Below are positions 1-14,300 of a DNA stretch of 64,000 nt, in pieces. The notes beneath the pieces were generated by a model. That model was not told the origin of the DNA. It did not search any database and saw nothing but the letters and a program-made list of their open reading frames with translations. The translations under genes were made by a program, and so were the position numbers. Source of the stretch: Nematostella vectensis (taxonomy: Eukaryota > Cnidaria > Anthozoa > Actiniaria > Edwardsiidae); the NCBI RefSeq assembly GCF_932526225.1, contig NC_064045.1, positions 15,124,442 through 15,188,441 of the forward strand, written 5' to 3'. Every line of letters begins with the position of its first letter. Position 1 is the stretch's first letter.

Positions 1-2380
1 AATAGCTTTGTACTGTTTGCACATAAATGGAGTTGTACTGTTCGCAAATAAATGGAGTTGTACTGTTCGCACATAAATAGCTTTGTACTGTTCGCACATA
101 AATGGAGTTGTACTGTTCGCACATAAATAGCTTTGTACTGTTCGCACATAAATAGCTTTGTACTGTTTGCACATAAATGGAGTTGTACTGTTCGCAAATA
201 AATGGAGTTGTACTGTTCGCAAATAAATGGAGTTGTACTTTTCGCACATAAATAGCTTCGTACTGTTCGCACATAAATGGAGTTGGACTGTTCGCACATA
301 AATGGAGTTGTACTGTTCGCACATAAATAGCTTTGTACTATTCGCGCATAAATAGCTTTGTACTGTTCGCACATAAATAGCTTTGTACTGTTCGCACATA
401 AAAAGCTTTGTACTGTTCGCACATAAATAGCTTTGTACTGTTTGCACATAAATGGAGTTGTACTGTTCGCACATAAATGGAGTTGTACTGTTCGCACATA
501 AATGGAGTTGTACTGTTCGTGTACTGTTCGCACATAAATGGAGTTGTACTGTTCGCACATAAATAGCTTTGTACTGTTCGCACATAAATAGCTTTGTACT
601 GTTCGCACATAAATAGCTTTGTACTGTTCGCAAATAAATAGCTTTGTACTGTTCGCACATAAATAGCTTTGTACTGTTCGCACATAAATAGCTTTGTACT
701 GTTCGCACATAAATAGCTTTGTACTGTTCGCACACAAATGGAGTTGTACTGTTCGCACATAAATAGCTTTGTACTGTTCGCACATAAATAGCTTTGTACT
801 GTTCGCACATAAATGGAGTTGTACTGTCCGCACATAAATAGCTTTGTACTGTTCGCACATAAATGGTGTTGGACTGTTCGCACATAAATGGTGTTGGACT
901 GTTCGCACATAAATGGAGTTGTACTGTTCGCACATAAATAGCTTTGTACTGTTCGCACATAAATAGCTTTGTACTGTTCGCGCATAAATAGCTTTGTACT
1001 GTTCGCACATAAATAGCTTTGTACTGTTCGCACATAAAAAGCTTTGTACTGTTCGCACATAAATAGCTTTGTACTGTTCGCACATCAATAGCTTTGTACT
1101 GTTCGCACATAAATGGAGTTGTACTGTTCGCACATCAATAGCTTTGTACTGTTCGCAAATAAATGGAGTTGTACTGTTCGCACATAAATGGAGTTGTACT
1201 GTTCGCACATAAATAGCTTTGTACTGTTCGCACATAAATAGCTTTGTACTGTTTGCACATAAATAGCTTTGTACTGTTCGCACATAAATAGCTTTGTACT
1301 GTTCGCACATAAATAGCTTTGTACTGTTTGCACATAAATAGCTTTGTACTGTTCGCACATAAATAGCTTTGTACTGTTCGCACATAAAAAGCTTTGTACT
1401 GTTCGCACATAAATAGCTTTGTACTGTTCGCACATCAATAGCTTTGTACTGTTCGCACATAAATGGAGTTGTACTGTTCGCACATCAATAGCTTTGTACT
1501 GTTCGCACATAAATGGAGTTGTACTGTTCGCACATAAATGGAGTTGTACTGTTCGCACATAAATAGCTTTGTACTGTTCGCACATAAATAGCTTTGTACT
1601 GTTCGCACATAAATGGAGTTGTACTGTTCGCTCATAAATGGAGTTGTACTGTTCGCGCATAAATGGAGTTGTACTGTTCGCGCATAAATGGAGTTGTACT
1701 GTTCGCGCATAAATGGAGTTGTACTGTTCGCTCATAAATGGAGTTGTACTGTTCGCGCATAAATGGAGTTGTACTGTTCGCACATAAATGGAGTTGTACT
1801 GTTTGCACATAAATGAAGTTGTACTGTTCGCGCATAAATGGAGTTGTACTGTTCGCGCATAAATGGAGTTGTACTGTTCGCACATAAATGGAGTTGTACT
1901 GTTCGCGCATAAATGGAGTTGTACTGTTCGTGCATAAATGGAGTTGTACTGTTCGCACAGAAATGAAGTTGTACTGTTCGCACATAAATGAGGTTGTACT
2001 GTTCGCACATAAATAGCTTTGCACTGTTTCCACACAATTGGAGTTGTACTGTTCGCACATAAATGGAGTTGTACTGTTAGCACATAAATAGAGTTGTACT
2101 GTTCGCACATAGCTGGAGCTGTACCGTTCGCACATAGCTGGAGCTGTAATGTTCGCACATAGCTGGAGCTGTACCGTTCGCACATAGATGGGGTTGTACT
2201 GTTCGCACATAGCTGGAGCTGTACCGTTCGCACATAAATGGAGTTGTACTGTTCACACATAGCTGGAGTTGTACTGTTCGCACATAAATGGAGTTGTACT
2301 GTTCGCACATAAATGGAGCTGTACTGTTCGCACATAGCTGGAGCTGTACTGTTCGTACATAGCTGTACTGTTCGCACATA
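1..2380. repeat. 25-bp minisatellite in IFT140 intron, about 95 copies, continues past left edge
   Basis: The unit is tactgttcgcacataaatgg plus agttg, with a second main form having atagctttg in place of atggagttg. The two forms are interspersed in runs. The array stops about 7 bp from the splice donor of exon 25 (donor GT at 2386-2387). Open frames in five of the six frames are periodic translations of this unit and not genes. Confidence 0.97.
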
Positions 2381-2387
2381 GCCTTAC

Positions 2388-5300
2388 CTTAGCTAGGCGA
2401 ATGGCATTGCTGTAGCAGTGTGCTCTGGTGTAGAAGTGGATCGCATCCTTTACATTGTCCTACATCACAGACAGGAATTTTTAGTTAGACTAGAGGACTT
2501 TTGGTGGTTAATAACAGCAACATCGTAGACAAGAGGACAGACAAATCACAGGGATGATCATAAAAAGGCAACTGACCTGATTCTCAAACTGTCGAGCAAG
2601 ATGATAACATGCTGCTCTATCACCAGTCTCATTGCAGATTTCAGCGGCCTGGATAAGATAGTAATAGTGTTAGTGTTATCATCGTATTTCATAGGTAAGG
2701 GTTTTACAGTTATATGAAAAGATAAAACGAAATTACTGTACAATGATGACCTTTTCGAGATTTCCACAGTAACAATAGACCCTGACAAGGGAAAGGTTAT
2801 CCCGGGCGGCCTCGTAGAACTGCAAGGCAGTCTCCATCTCACTTGTGCTCTCCATGTACTGGGCCCACCACTTACGCAGTTCCCTAAAAATGTAATCATC
2901 ACCATTAGATGTCAAGACGTCTCAACACGATGTCACGGCAAGATGTCACCACACGATGTCATGCCAAGATGTCACGGCAAGATGTCACAACACGATATCA
3001 CAGCAAGATGTCACTGCAAGATGTCACAATATGACGTTGCAACGAAGATGTCACGAATTCTGTCACAACAAGACGTTACAACAAGACGTCACGGCATTAT
3101 GTCATAACAAGACGTCACAACAAGACCTCACAACAAGATGTCACGGCATGATGACACGGCATGATGACACGATATGACGTTGCGACAAGATGTCACGACA
3201 AGATGTCATGGCAAGACCTCACAACAAGACGTCACAACGAGATGTCACGGCATGATGTCACGGCAACATTTCACGGCATGATGTCACGGCATGATGTCAC
3301 GGCATGATGTCACGGCATGATGTCACGAGGTGCCAAGTCAAGATGGTGGTGCAAAGCTTACTTGTCTTTCGTCTTGAGAATATAAGCCTCTAATTGATGA
3401 GGATCGTCCAGTAACATCCGGGGTACTTCAAAGCGATGTGTGTCGGACTTCTCATAGCTGAAATAGAATTGACCATTGAGACAGAACAAGTAAAGAATGC
3501 AGGGCTATAATTAAACACTCTGAATTATAATCAGAGATGGAAACAAGATCAGGATCTTGAAATCAATCTCTTTCGCTATAATTTCCTTGTGTGGTGGTGT
3601 AAGTCTTGTCTCCGGAGGCTATATAAGGGGAAAAGGTACTTTTTTGTATTACATAGGGTACAAAGGAAAATTTATCTAAGAACAAACACATTACTAAGGG
3701 CCTTACTTGACGATAGCGGCAGACATGTTGCCCATGGACTCAAGGTGCTTGGCGTAGTTATAGTATGTCGTCCGCAGGTGGATGCGGTCATGAAGCTCCG
3801 CAACTTCAATAGCCTGCAAAGCATAGAGACAGTTACTGCAGCCCGTAAGACAGACATGTGACAGCCTGTACATCTAATAGTCTAAAGCACAGCAAGGTTC
3901 ACAATAACCTGTACGACACACACTGTAATCACCCTGTATATAGCATTGCCTGTAAAGCACTGTAAAGAGTTGGTTATGTACTTTAGCCCATGAAGCTCCC
4001 AACCAATAGGCTTTAAAGCACAGAAACGGTTTATGATAACCGTACAATTCTTAAGAAGTTATAACTTCCTGTACATCCAATAGGCTTTAAAGCACAGAGA
4101 CAGTTTATGATAACCGTACGATTCTTAAGAAGTTAAACCTACCTGTACATCCAATAGGCTTTAAAGCACACAGAGACAGTTTATGATAACCGTACGATTC
4201 TTAAGAAGTTAAACCTACCTGTACACCCAATAGGCTTTAAAGCACACAGAGACGGTTTATGATAACCGTACGATTCTTAAGAAGTTATAACTTCCTGTAC
4301 ATCCAATAGGCTTTAAAGCACAGAGACAGTTTACGATAACAGTACGATTCTTAAGAAGTTAAACCTACCTGTACATCCAATAGGCTTTAAAGTACAGAAA
4401 CAGTTTACGATAACCGTACGATTCTTAAGAAGTTATAACTTCCTGTACATCCAATAGGCTTTAAAGCACAGAGACAGTTTATGATAACCGTACGATTCTT
4501 GAGCGCCTATGAATAGCCGTGCAAGTCAGAAGTGTTTTTTTCTTTCTATGGTTCTATGTACCTTGGTCCACTGGTTGCTTGCTTGGTAAAGTTGGTTCAG
4601 CAGGTCAAAGCGTTGACTGTTTTTGTAGAGCTTTTCTGCCTCATCCTTATATAGACAAAAAAGAATAAAAAGATGAGCGTACTTTGATCTTGCAGTAATC
4701 CAAATGAGACGTGATAGCACGTACTGTATATAGGTCAGGTTAATTTCTTTTTAGTTCATATATTTATGATGTATATATCTATTGTTACTTAATTAGCTTA
4801 GGATAGTTTCTTCGCAGATGAAGAGCCACCTAGTGGATATGTTGCAGTCAATAATGAATGTCAGTCCAAAATGAAAATGGACTAGTCAAAAATGAAACCA
4901 AACCAGTCCATATTCGTTTTTAACTAGTTTAAGTAGTGGGGTTAGGGCTAGTTTAAGTAGCGGGGTTAGGGTTAGTTTAAGTAGTGGGGCTAGGGTTAGT
5001 TTAAGTAGTAGGGTTAGGGTTAGTTTAAGTAGTAGGGTTAGGGTTAGTTTAAATAGTAGGTTTAGGGTTAGTTTAAGTAGTAGGGTTAGGGTTAGTTTAA
5101 GTAGTGGGGTTAGGGTTAGTTTAAGTAGTGGGGTTAGGGTTAGTTTAAGTAGTAGGGTTAGGGTTAGTTTAAGTAGTGGGGTTAGGGTTAGTTTAAGTAG
5201 TAGGGTTAGGGTTAGTTTAAGTAGTAGGGTTAGGGTAAGTTTAAGTAGTAGGGTTAGGGTTAGTTTAAGTAGTGGGGTTAGGGTTATTTTAAGTAGTGGG

Positions 5301-8300
5301 GTTAGGGTTAGTTTAAGTAGCGGGGTTAGGGTTAGTTTAAGTAGTGGGGCTAGGGTTAGTTTAAGTAGTGGGGTTAGGGTTAGTTTAAGTAGTGGGGTTA
5401 GGGTTAGTTTAAGTAGTAGGGTTAGGGTTAGTTTAAGTAGTGGGGTTAGGGTTAGTTTAAGTAGTAGGGTTAGGGTTAGTTTAAGTAGTGGGGCTAGGGT
5501 TAGTTTAAGTAGTAGGGTTAGGGTTAGTTTAAGTAGTGGGGTTAGGGTTAGTTTAAATAGTAGGATTAGGGTTAGTTTAAGTAGTGGGGTTAGGGTTATT
5601 TCAAGTAAAAAAAATAGAACTAGCGACTAACAAAGGCGACGAAAACAAACACAATTTGATGACAGCAGCTTTAATCGTTGTAAATACAGGAATCTAATAA
5701 TAAGTGGTACTGTCGTTCTACTCATTCATACAGCCATTACAGTCATGTGGGTCATTGAAGGTGCGCCATCTTTGACGCTCTCATAAGGGAGACCTCTGTG
5801 GAATAGTCAAAGACTATGTTGGGCTTGGCAATTTTGTTCAATCTATTCAGGGAAATTAATGAATCAATCACACTAAATTTAGTGACAATTCTTGCATTGT
5901 CATTTGCTTTCTCTATTATCTTAGCAAGAAGGGAGTTTGGATGTAGCGGACCTTTATCGACTACATTGATCTTTACAGAAACATAATCATTTTCTTGAAA
6001 GTTTAGCTTTCTTGGTCGTGTTTCCTTCATTTTCCGATTATAACCTGCCTGGTTTTCGAACACTTGGTCATTTTCACGTTTTCGCTTTTGTGCTCTTGTC
6101 TCAATGATGATTCCACTTTCATCTTCTTCCACATTTATATCATGGCTCTCTATGGTGCTGACTGTCATGGTAGTTGTTTTTGATGTCGCTGCCCTTTCAG
6201 GGACTGTCGCTCTTTCTTTTTCGTTTTTGGGCTTTTGTCTCAACAGTGGCCAGCTCTTCTTCTGTATTACTCACGGATTCGACTTTATCATCGTTGTTTC
6301 CTTCTTCTTGAACGGTGCTTAGGATACCGGTTATTTCCCTCATTGGGGTCAATGCCTTCTCTTTGTGGGGGAAGATGCCAAAAACAACTTCGTAGGGCGA
6401 TTTGCCAATTGCTCGATGAAGAGTGATATTTTTTTTGTAGGCCGCCTCATTCAGAATTTTGCGCCAATCATTTGATGCTAATCCCTTCTCTTTAATGAGG
6501 CTCAACAAATTCTCCTTTACTAGTCGGTTTGCCCTCTCGACAAGTCCCCTGAGCAGAAGGGTTTCTTGGAGCGCTCCGGGCTTGTGGTATGTTGAACTTT
6601 GCTCAGAAGTCATCAACACTCCCTTTAAACTCTCCTCCCCTGTCTGTGTGCAATTTGCATGGAAATCCGAACTGCCAAAACAAGGGCTCGATGGTTTGGG
6701 CGACTTCAAGACTTTCCTTCCTTTTCAATGGAAGTAGCCATGAGTACTTGGAAAAATGATCTTCAACATGAAGAGCCCATAAATGCCTCCGTCCACAATT
6801 GCAGGGTATCTTACTAAAATCAATTAAATCCATTTCCAGGTGGCTCAAAAATCCATCTGCCTGAATAGGTTTTGTCACCAGCTTCTTGCAATAGTTGGTG
6901 AGGCTGGCTTGTTCTTGATGCAATTTGCATATGGAGGTAAATAATGTTATGATTTGTTTAGGTAGGTTACTATAATTCTCACTGAGATACTTGGCAGTTT
7001 TATCCCTCCCTCGGTGGCAAATTGCTTTGTGAGCTTGCGAGAGGACATCGTGGATGGTCGATTTATGTACAACGTACTTTCCCTTGGCATCAATGACTCT
7101 TCCTTCCTCGTCAACGTTCCACTTATTGCGAATGATTTTCAACTTATCATTGTCCGACAGTGCGATGTCTTTCTTCTCTTCTGGCGTCGTACATTTCAGC
7201 CATTGCTTGGCCTTCTCGTAAAATTCGTCACAGATGTATAATGTTGTGTTGCTTTTGCTAGACTTACTTTTTCCTTTAATTCTTCTAATTTCGAGTAGAA
7301 ATCGTCTGCATCGACACAGACGCTAGCAGCCATTGCTAACTAAACACGCTTTGGTGACTACGCTTGCGTGGAGTTTTGTATTGTTGTTCATTTCCCAAGA
7401 GGCGCCACAGTTATAAAATTAGTTTCTAAACCGTGTCTTCCATCGAAATGTCTGGATGGCAGAGTGGTTAAGGTAACGGACTGGCAAGCTAGAGATCGAG
7501 AGTTAGATCCTAGTGGTGGCACATACTGGAAAAAAAAGGTAAGATAGGTAGGTAAGGAATAGAGGAAAATGACAAAGCAGGAAAGGAATGAGAGTGAAAA
7601 GAAAAGGAATGGGAGAAAGGAGGAAAGGGACGAGAGATAGTGGAAATGAGCGAGTAGAAACCCCCGAAAAATACCTAGCCCCATTTTTTTAAATGAGACC
7701 CCAAAAAGGGAAAATCCCTTTTTAGAATCATTGACATATTCAACCATATTATTTTAGACTAGTCCAATTTTATTTTGGACTGGTTTGGTTTCATTTTGGA
7801 CTAGTCCATTTTTATTTTGGACTAACATTCATTTTCGACTACAACAGATACACTGTGAATAAATTATTATTATTATTATTACTATTACTATTACTATTAC
7901 TATTACTATTACTATTACTATTACTATTACTATTACTATTACTATTACTATTATTATTACTATTACTATTACTATTACTATTACTATTACTATTACTATT
8001 ACTATTACTATTACTATTACTATTACTTTTACTATTACTATTATTATTATAGCAAAAGATGTGCTTCACCTTCATGCCAAGCTGGAGTGCAAGCACAGCA
8101 ACTCGGGCGTCAAGCTCCGGCTCATCTGCACTCTCGCGCAGGGCTTTGGCCGCGCGTGCATTGCGCATGTTCCCCAGACACACAGTAGCTACGTCCAGTC
8201 GCTTCGTCTTGACGCACATGCGTGCCATGTTCTCCCAAACTGACTCGCTGAAGGGACAAGACACATATAATTATTATCTTTCAAAGTGTTTTGTTTTTGG

Positions 8301-11300
8301 TTGAAGTTTTGCTTTAGATTGTTTACATACGGCTTGTCTAATATAAACGGATCCAATATATACGATATACAATATAAACGGATCCAATATAAACGGATCC
8401 AATATAAACGGATCCAATATAAACGGATCCAATATAAACGGATACAATATAAACGGATACAATATAAACGGATACAATATAAACGGATCCAATATAAACG
8501 GATCCAATATAAACGGATCGAATATAAACGGATCGAATATAAACGGATACAATATAAACGGATACAATATAAACGGATACAATATAAACGGATACAATAT
8601 AAACGAGTTGCTGGTACCTCTTGATCAACTTGATAGCCTTGAATGCCTCATCCATGTTACCGATAGCTGACAGATAGCTGAAGTCCATCATTGCTCTCTT
8701 CGCCTCGTCATTGGCGTTCTCTAGGCCTGTGAAGTCTCGCATGGTGTGCTTGGTGACCATACGGCGGTGTGGCAGGGGAGGCGGAGAGACTGCGCCATGC
8801 ATGACCGGCAGAGGTGCCTTTTCACTTGTGTCCGTGCCACCCTAGGATAAAAACACAGAGAGTATTTTCTTTTAAATAAAATAAAAATAAGGATACAAAT
8901 AAAGAAAATTAAACGACATAGGAAGAAAGGCCACAAACTTTCTCACCTTGTTCATAAGGTAGAAGAATGGGACCTCTACACCCATCAGACCTTGGACAGA
9001 CAAAATTGAGGATTAGGCGCAATCCAGTCAATCATAGCTACACCGTACCGCGCAATCCAGTCAATCATAGCTACACTGTACCGCGCAATCCAGTCAATCA
9101 TAGCTACACCGTACCGCGCAACCCAGTCAATCATAGTTACACCGTACCGCGCAACCCAGTCAATCATAGCTACACCGTACCGCACTAGAATATGAACATT
9201 TCAAAATCATAGCAACACCGTACCGCACTAGAATACGAACATTTCAAAATCATAGCTACACCGTACCGCACTAGAATACGAACATTTCAAAATCATAGCT
9301 ACCGTACCGCACTAGAAAACGAACATCTCAAAATCATAGCTGCACCGTACCGCGCAATCCAGTCAATCATAGCTACACCGTACCGCACTAGAATATGAAC
9401 ATTTCAAAATCATAGCAACACCGTACCGCACTAGAAAACGAACATTTCAAAATCATAGCTGCACCGTACCGCACTAGAATACGAACATCTCAAAATCATA
9501 GCTACACCGTATCGCACTAGAATATGAACATCTCAAAATCATAGCTACCGTACTGCACTATAATACGAACATCTCAAAATCATAGCTACCGTACCGCACT
9601 AGAATATGAACATCTCAAAATCATAGCTACCGTACCGCACTAGAATATGAACATCTCAAAATCATAAGTACACCGTACCGCACTAGAATACGAACATCTC
9701 AAAATCATAGCTACCGTACGGCACTAGAATACGAACATCTCAAAATCATAGCTACACCGTACCGCACTAGAATATGAACATCTCAAAATCATAAGTACAC
9801 CGTACCGCACTAGAAAACGAACATTTCAAAATCATAGCTGCACCGTACCGCACTAGAATACGAACATCTCAAAATCATAGCTACACCGTACCGCACTAGA
9901 ATATGAACATCTCAAAATCATAGCTACCGTACTGCACTAGAATATGAACATTTCAAAATCATAGCTACCGTACCGCACTAGAATACGAACATTTCAAAAT
10001 CATAGCTACCGTACCGCACTAGAATATGAACATCTCAAAATCATAAGTACACCGTACCGCACTATAATACGAACATCTCAAAATCATAGCTACCGTACCG
10101 CACTAGAATATGAACATCTCAAAATCATAGCTACCGTACCGCACTAGAATATGAACATCTCAAAATCATAAGTACACCGTACCGCACTAGAATACGAACA
10201 TCTCAAAATCATAGCTACACCGTACCGCACTAGAATACGAACATCTCAAAATCATAGCTACCGTACCGCACTAGAATATGAACATCTCAAAATCATAAGT
10301 ACACCGTACCGCACTATAATACGAACATCTCAAAATCATAGCTACCGTACCGCACTAGAATATGAACATCTCAAAATCATAGCTACCGTACCGCACTAGA
10401 ATATGAACATCTCAAAATCATAAGTACACCGTACCGCACTATAATACGAACATCTCAAAATCATAGCTACCGTACCGCACTAGAATACGAACATCTCAAA
10501 ATCATAGCTACACCGTACGGCACTAGAATACGAACATCTCAAAATCATAGCTACCGTACTGCACTAGAATATGAACATCTCAAAATCATAAGTACACCGT
10601 ACCGCACTATAATACGAACATTTCAAAATCATAGCTACATCGTACCGCACTAGAATACGAACATCTCAAAATCATAGCTACACAGTACCGCACTAGAATA
10701 TGAACATTTCAAAATCATAGCTACCGTACCGCACTAGAATACGAACATCTCAAAATCATAGCTACACCGTACGGCACTAGAATACGAACATCTCAAAATC
10801 ATAGCTACCGTACCGCACTAGAATATGAACATCTCAAAATCATAAGTACACCGTACCGCACTATAATACGAACATTTCAAAATCATAGCTACATCGTACC
10901 GCACTAGAATACGAACATCTCAAAATCATAGCTACACAGTACCGCACTAGAATATGAACATTTCAAAATTATAGCTACCGTACCGCACTAGAATATGAAC
11001 ATCTCAAAATCATAGCTACACCGTACCGCACTAGAATATGAACATCTCAAAATCATAGCAACACCGTACCGCACTAGAATACGAACATCTCAAAATCATA
11101 GCTACCGTACCGCACTAGAATATGAACATCTCAAAATCATAGCTACCGTACCGCACTAGAATATGAACATCTCAAAATCATAGCTACACCATACCGCACT
11201 AGAATATGAACATCTCAAAATCATAGCTACACCGTACCGCACTAGAATATGAACATCTCAAAATCATAGCTACACCGTACCGCACTAGAATACGAACATT

Positions 11301-14300
11301 TCAAAATTATAGCTACCGTACCGCACTAGAATATGAACATCTCAAAATCATAGCTACACCGTACCGCACTAGAATATGAACATCTCAAAATCATAGCTAC
11401 ACCGTACCGCACTAGAATACGAACATCTCAAAATCATAGCTACCGTACCGCACTAGAATATGAACATCTCAAAATCATAGCTACCGTACCGCACTAGAAT
11501 ATGAACATCTCAAAATCATAGCTACACCATACCGCACTAGAATATGAACATCTCAAAATCATAGCTACCGTACCGCACTAGAATATGAACATTTCAAAAT
11601 TATAGCTACCATACTGCACTAGAATATGAACATTTCAAAATTATAGCTACCGTACCGCACTAGAATACGAACATTTCAAAATCATAGCTACCGTACCGCA
11701 CTAGAATACGAACATCTCAAAATCATAGCTACCGTACCGCACTAGAATACGAACATCTCAAAATCATAGCTACCGTACCGCACTAGAATATGAACATCTC
11801 AAAATCATAGCTACACCGTACCGCACTAGAATATGAACATCTCAAAATCATAGCTACAACGTATCGCACTAGAATATGAACATCTCAAAATCATAGCTAC
11901 CGTACCGCACTAGAATATGAACATTTCAAAATCATAGCTACCGTACCGCACTAGAATACGAACATTTCAAAATCATAGCTACCGTACCGCACTAGAATAC
12001 GAACATTTCAAAATCATAGCTACCGTACCGCACTAGAATATGAACATTTCAAAATCATAGCTACCGTACCGCACTAGAATACGAACATCTCAAAATCATA
12101 GCTACACCGTACCGCACTAGAATATGAACATCTCAAAATCATAGCTACCGTACCGCACTAGAATACGAACATCTCAAAATCATAGATAGTGTACTATAGT
12201 AGAATATGAACATTTCAAAATCATAGCTACACCGTACCGCACTCGAATATGAACATCTCAAAATCATAGCTACCGTACCGCACTAGAATACGAACATCTC
12301 AAAATCATAGCTACCGTACCGCACTAGAATATGAACATCTCAAAATCATAGCTACACCGTACCGCACTAGAATATGAACAACTTAAATCATAGCACCATA
12401 CCGCACTAGAATATGAACAATTTAAATCATAGCTACTGTACCATACTATACTAGAATATGAACATTTCAGAATCATAGTTAATCCTTATTTTATAACTTC
12501 TTCCCGTTTTACTTACTTGTGTGAGAAGCATCAATAGGGAAGTTGTCCTGTAATAGTATGCCATGTTCTGGTGTGGCGAACAAAGAAACTATCATGACTT
12601 CCCCCTAAAAAGATAAAGACCAACAAATATCAATCCGTGACTAATGTACTTGTACTATCTGTGTATATATATGACTCACTTGTGTTGATACCTTGTAATA
12701 TTTGAGTGTATATTGTATTGTGTGACTCACATGTAATATTTGTGTGCATATTGTATTGTGCGTTGGGTGACTCACTTGTGTTGAGACCTTGTAACATTTG
12801 TGTGTATATTGTATTGTGTGTTCAGTGACTCACGTGTAATATTTGTGTGTGTATTGTACTGTGTGTTGTGTGACTCACTTGTGTTGAGTCCTTTAAATAT
12901 TTGAGTGTATATTGTATTGTGTTGTGTGGCTCACATGTAATATTTGCGTGTATATTGTACTGATGTGTGACTCACTTGTGTTGAGACCTTGAAATATTTG
13001 AGTGTATATTGTATTGCGTTGTGTGACTCACGTGGAATATTTGTGTGTATATTGTACTGTGTTGTGTGACTCACTTTTGTTGAGACCTTGTAATCTTTGT
13101 GTGTATATTATATTGTGTATATTATGACTCATTAGTGTGGAGTCCTTGTAATATTTTTGTATTGTGCATTGTGTGCCTCACTTGTGCAGAATCCTTGTCG
13201 TCTGATAACAAGCTCATGGACCTCTTGGGCGTCTTGCTACTGTCCCCTCCCCTCAGAGTCTCACAGACCAGCAATTTGGGTTCAGTTGGGTCCCAGTACT
13301 GTGCCACGGGCCGTCGCCCGGCAATCTCTGCAACATGCTGGCCTCGAAGATCAGAGCTATCAGGATCTCCTGCCTCTGAGTTTGCTCCAGTGGCAAAGTC
13401 AAAGGTGTGTAGAGCATCAGACTCACAATCCCACACATACAATCTGCTGTCAGGCGTGTTGTTTTCCTGGAATTAAAATACAAATGAGACATGAAGGGAC
13501 CCACAAAATAATACTAAAAAATAAGAATAAGTCAGGACTTCCAGGTCAGGGTTAGGGTATGGTTGCATAACATCCTCATCACTTTCTGTGACTGGTCACA
13601 TGTTTGTACAGTACCATGTCACATGTTTGTACTGTATTTGGTCACATGTTTGTACTGTACCTGGTCACATGTTTGTACTGTACCTGGTCAAATGTTTGTA
13701 CAGTACCATGTCACATGTTTGTACTGTATTTGGTTACATGTTTGTACTGTATCTGGTCACATGTTTGTACTGTATCTGGTCACATGTTTGTACTGTACCT
13801 GGTCACATGTTTGTACTGTACCTGGTCACATGTTTGTACTGTACCTGGTCACATGTTTGTACTGTACCTCGTCACATGTTTGTACTGTATTTGGTCACAT
13901 GTTTGTTCTGTACCTGGTCACATGTTTGTTCTGTACCTGGTCACATGTTTGTACTGTATTCGGTCACATGTTTGTACTGTATTTGGTCACATGTTTGTAC
14001 TGTACCTGGTCACATGTTTGTACTGTACCTGGTCACATGTTTGTACTGTACCTGGTCACATGTTTGTACTGTACCTCGTCACATGTTTGTACTGTATTTG
14101 GTCACATGTTTGTTCTGTACCTGGTCACATGTTTGTTCTGTACCTGGTCACATGTTTGTACTGTATTTGGTCACATGTTTGTACTGTATTTGGTCACATG
14201 TTTGTACTGTACCTGGCCACATGTTTGTACTGTACCTGGTCACATGTTTGTACTGTACCTGGTAACATGTTTGTACTGTACCTGGTCACATGTTTGTACT

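Larger units (their letters stand above)
4840..7846 (-). mobile_element. Ginger/KRBA2-like DNA transposon with TIRs and 4-bp target duplication
   Basis: The element lies in the IFT140 intron between exons 20 (4562-4645) and 19 (8070-8247). Its ends are inverted copies over about 73 bp (starts TGTTGCAGTC and TGTTGTAGTC), and the flanks are GATA at 4836-4839 and GATA at 7847-7850, a 4-bp target duplication. Inside, on the minus strand, are a decayed integrase-type transposase, a tRNA-derived insertion near the 5' end, and a long telomere-like minisatellite. Gypsy-like integrases inside TIR elements with short target duplications define Ginger transposons, from which vertebrate KRBA2-type genes descend. 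Orientation is the same as IFT140. Confidence 0.85.

Noticed and set aside
338-2379. Several minus-strand frames with CEQYKAIYVRTVQ repeats
   Set aside because: Translations of the 25-bp array in different phases, overlapping each other.
4920-5612. Interstitial telomere from a chromosome fusion
   Set aside because: TTAGGG is always separated by ttagtttaagtagt and the array lies inside a transposon with target duplication, so fusion is not needed.
7446-7540. Functional tRNA gene
   Set aside because: A and B boxes are present, but the anticodon and acceptor arms do not pair and the B box has mismatches; treated as SINE-like.
9015-12480. CRISPR-like array
   Set aside because: Units are directly adjacent without unique spacers, and the context is an animal intron.
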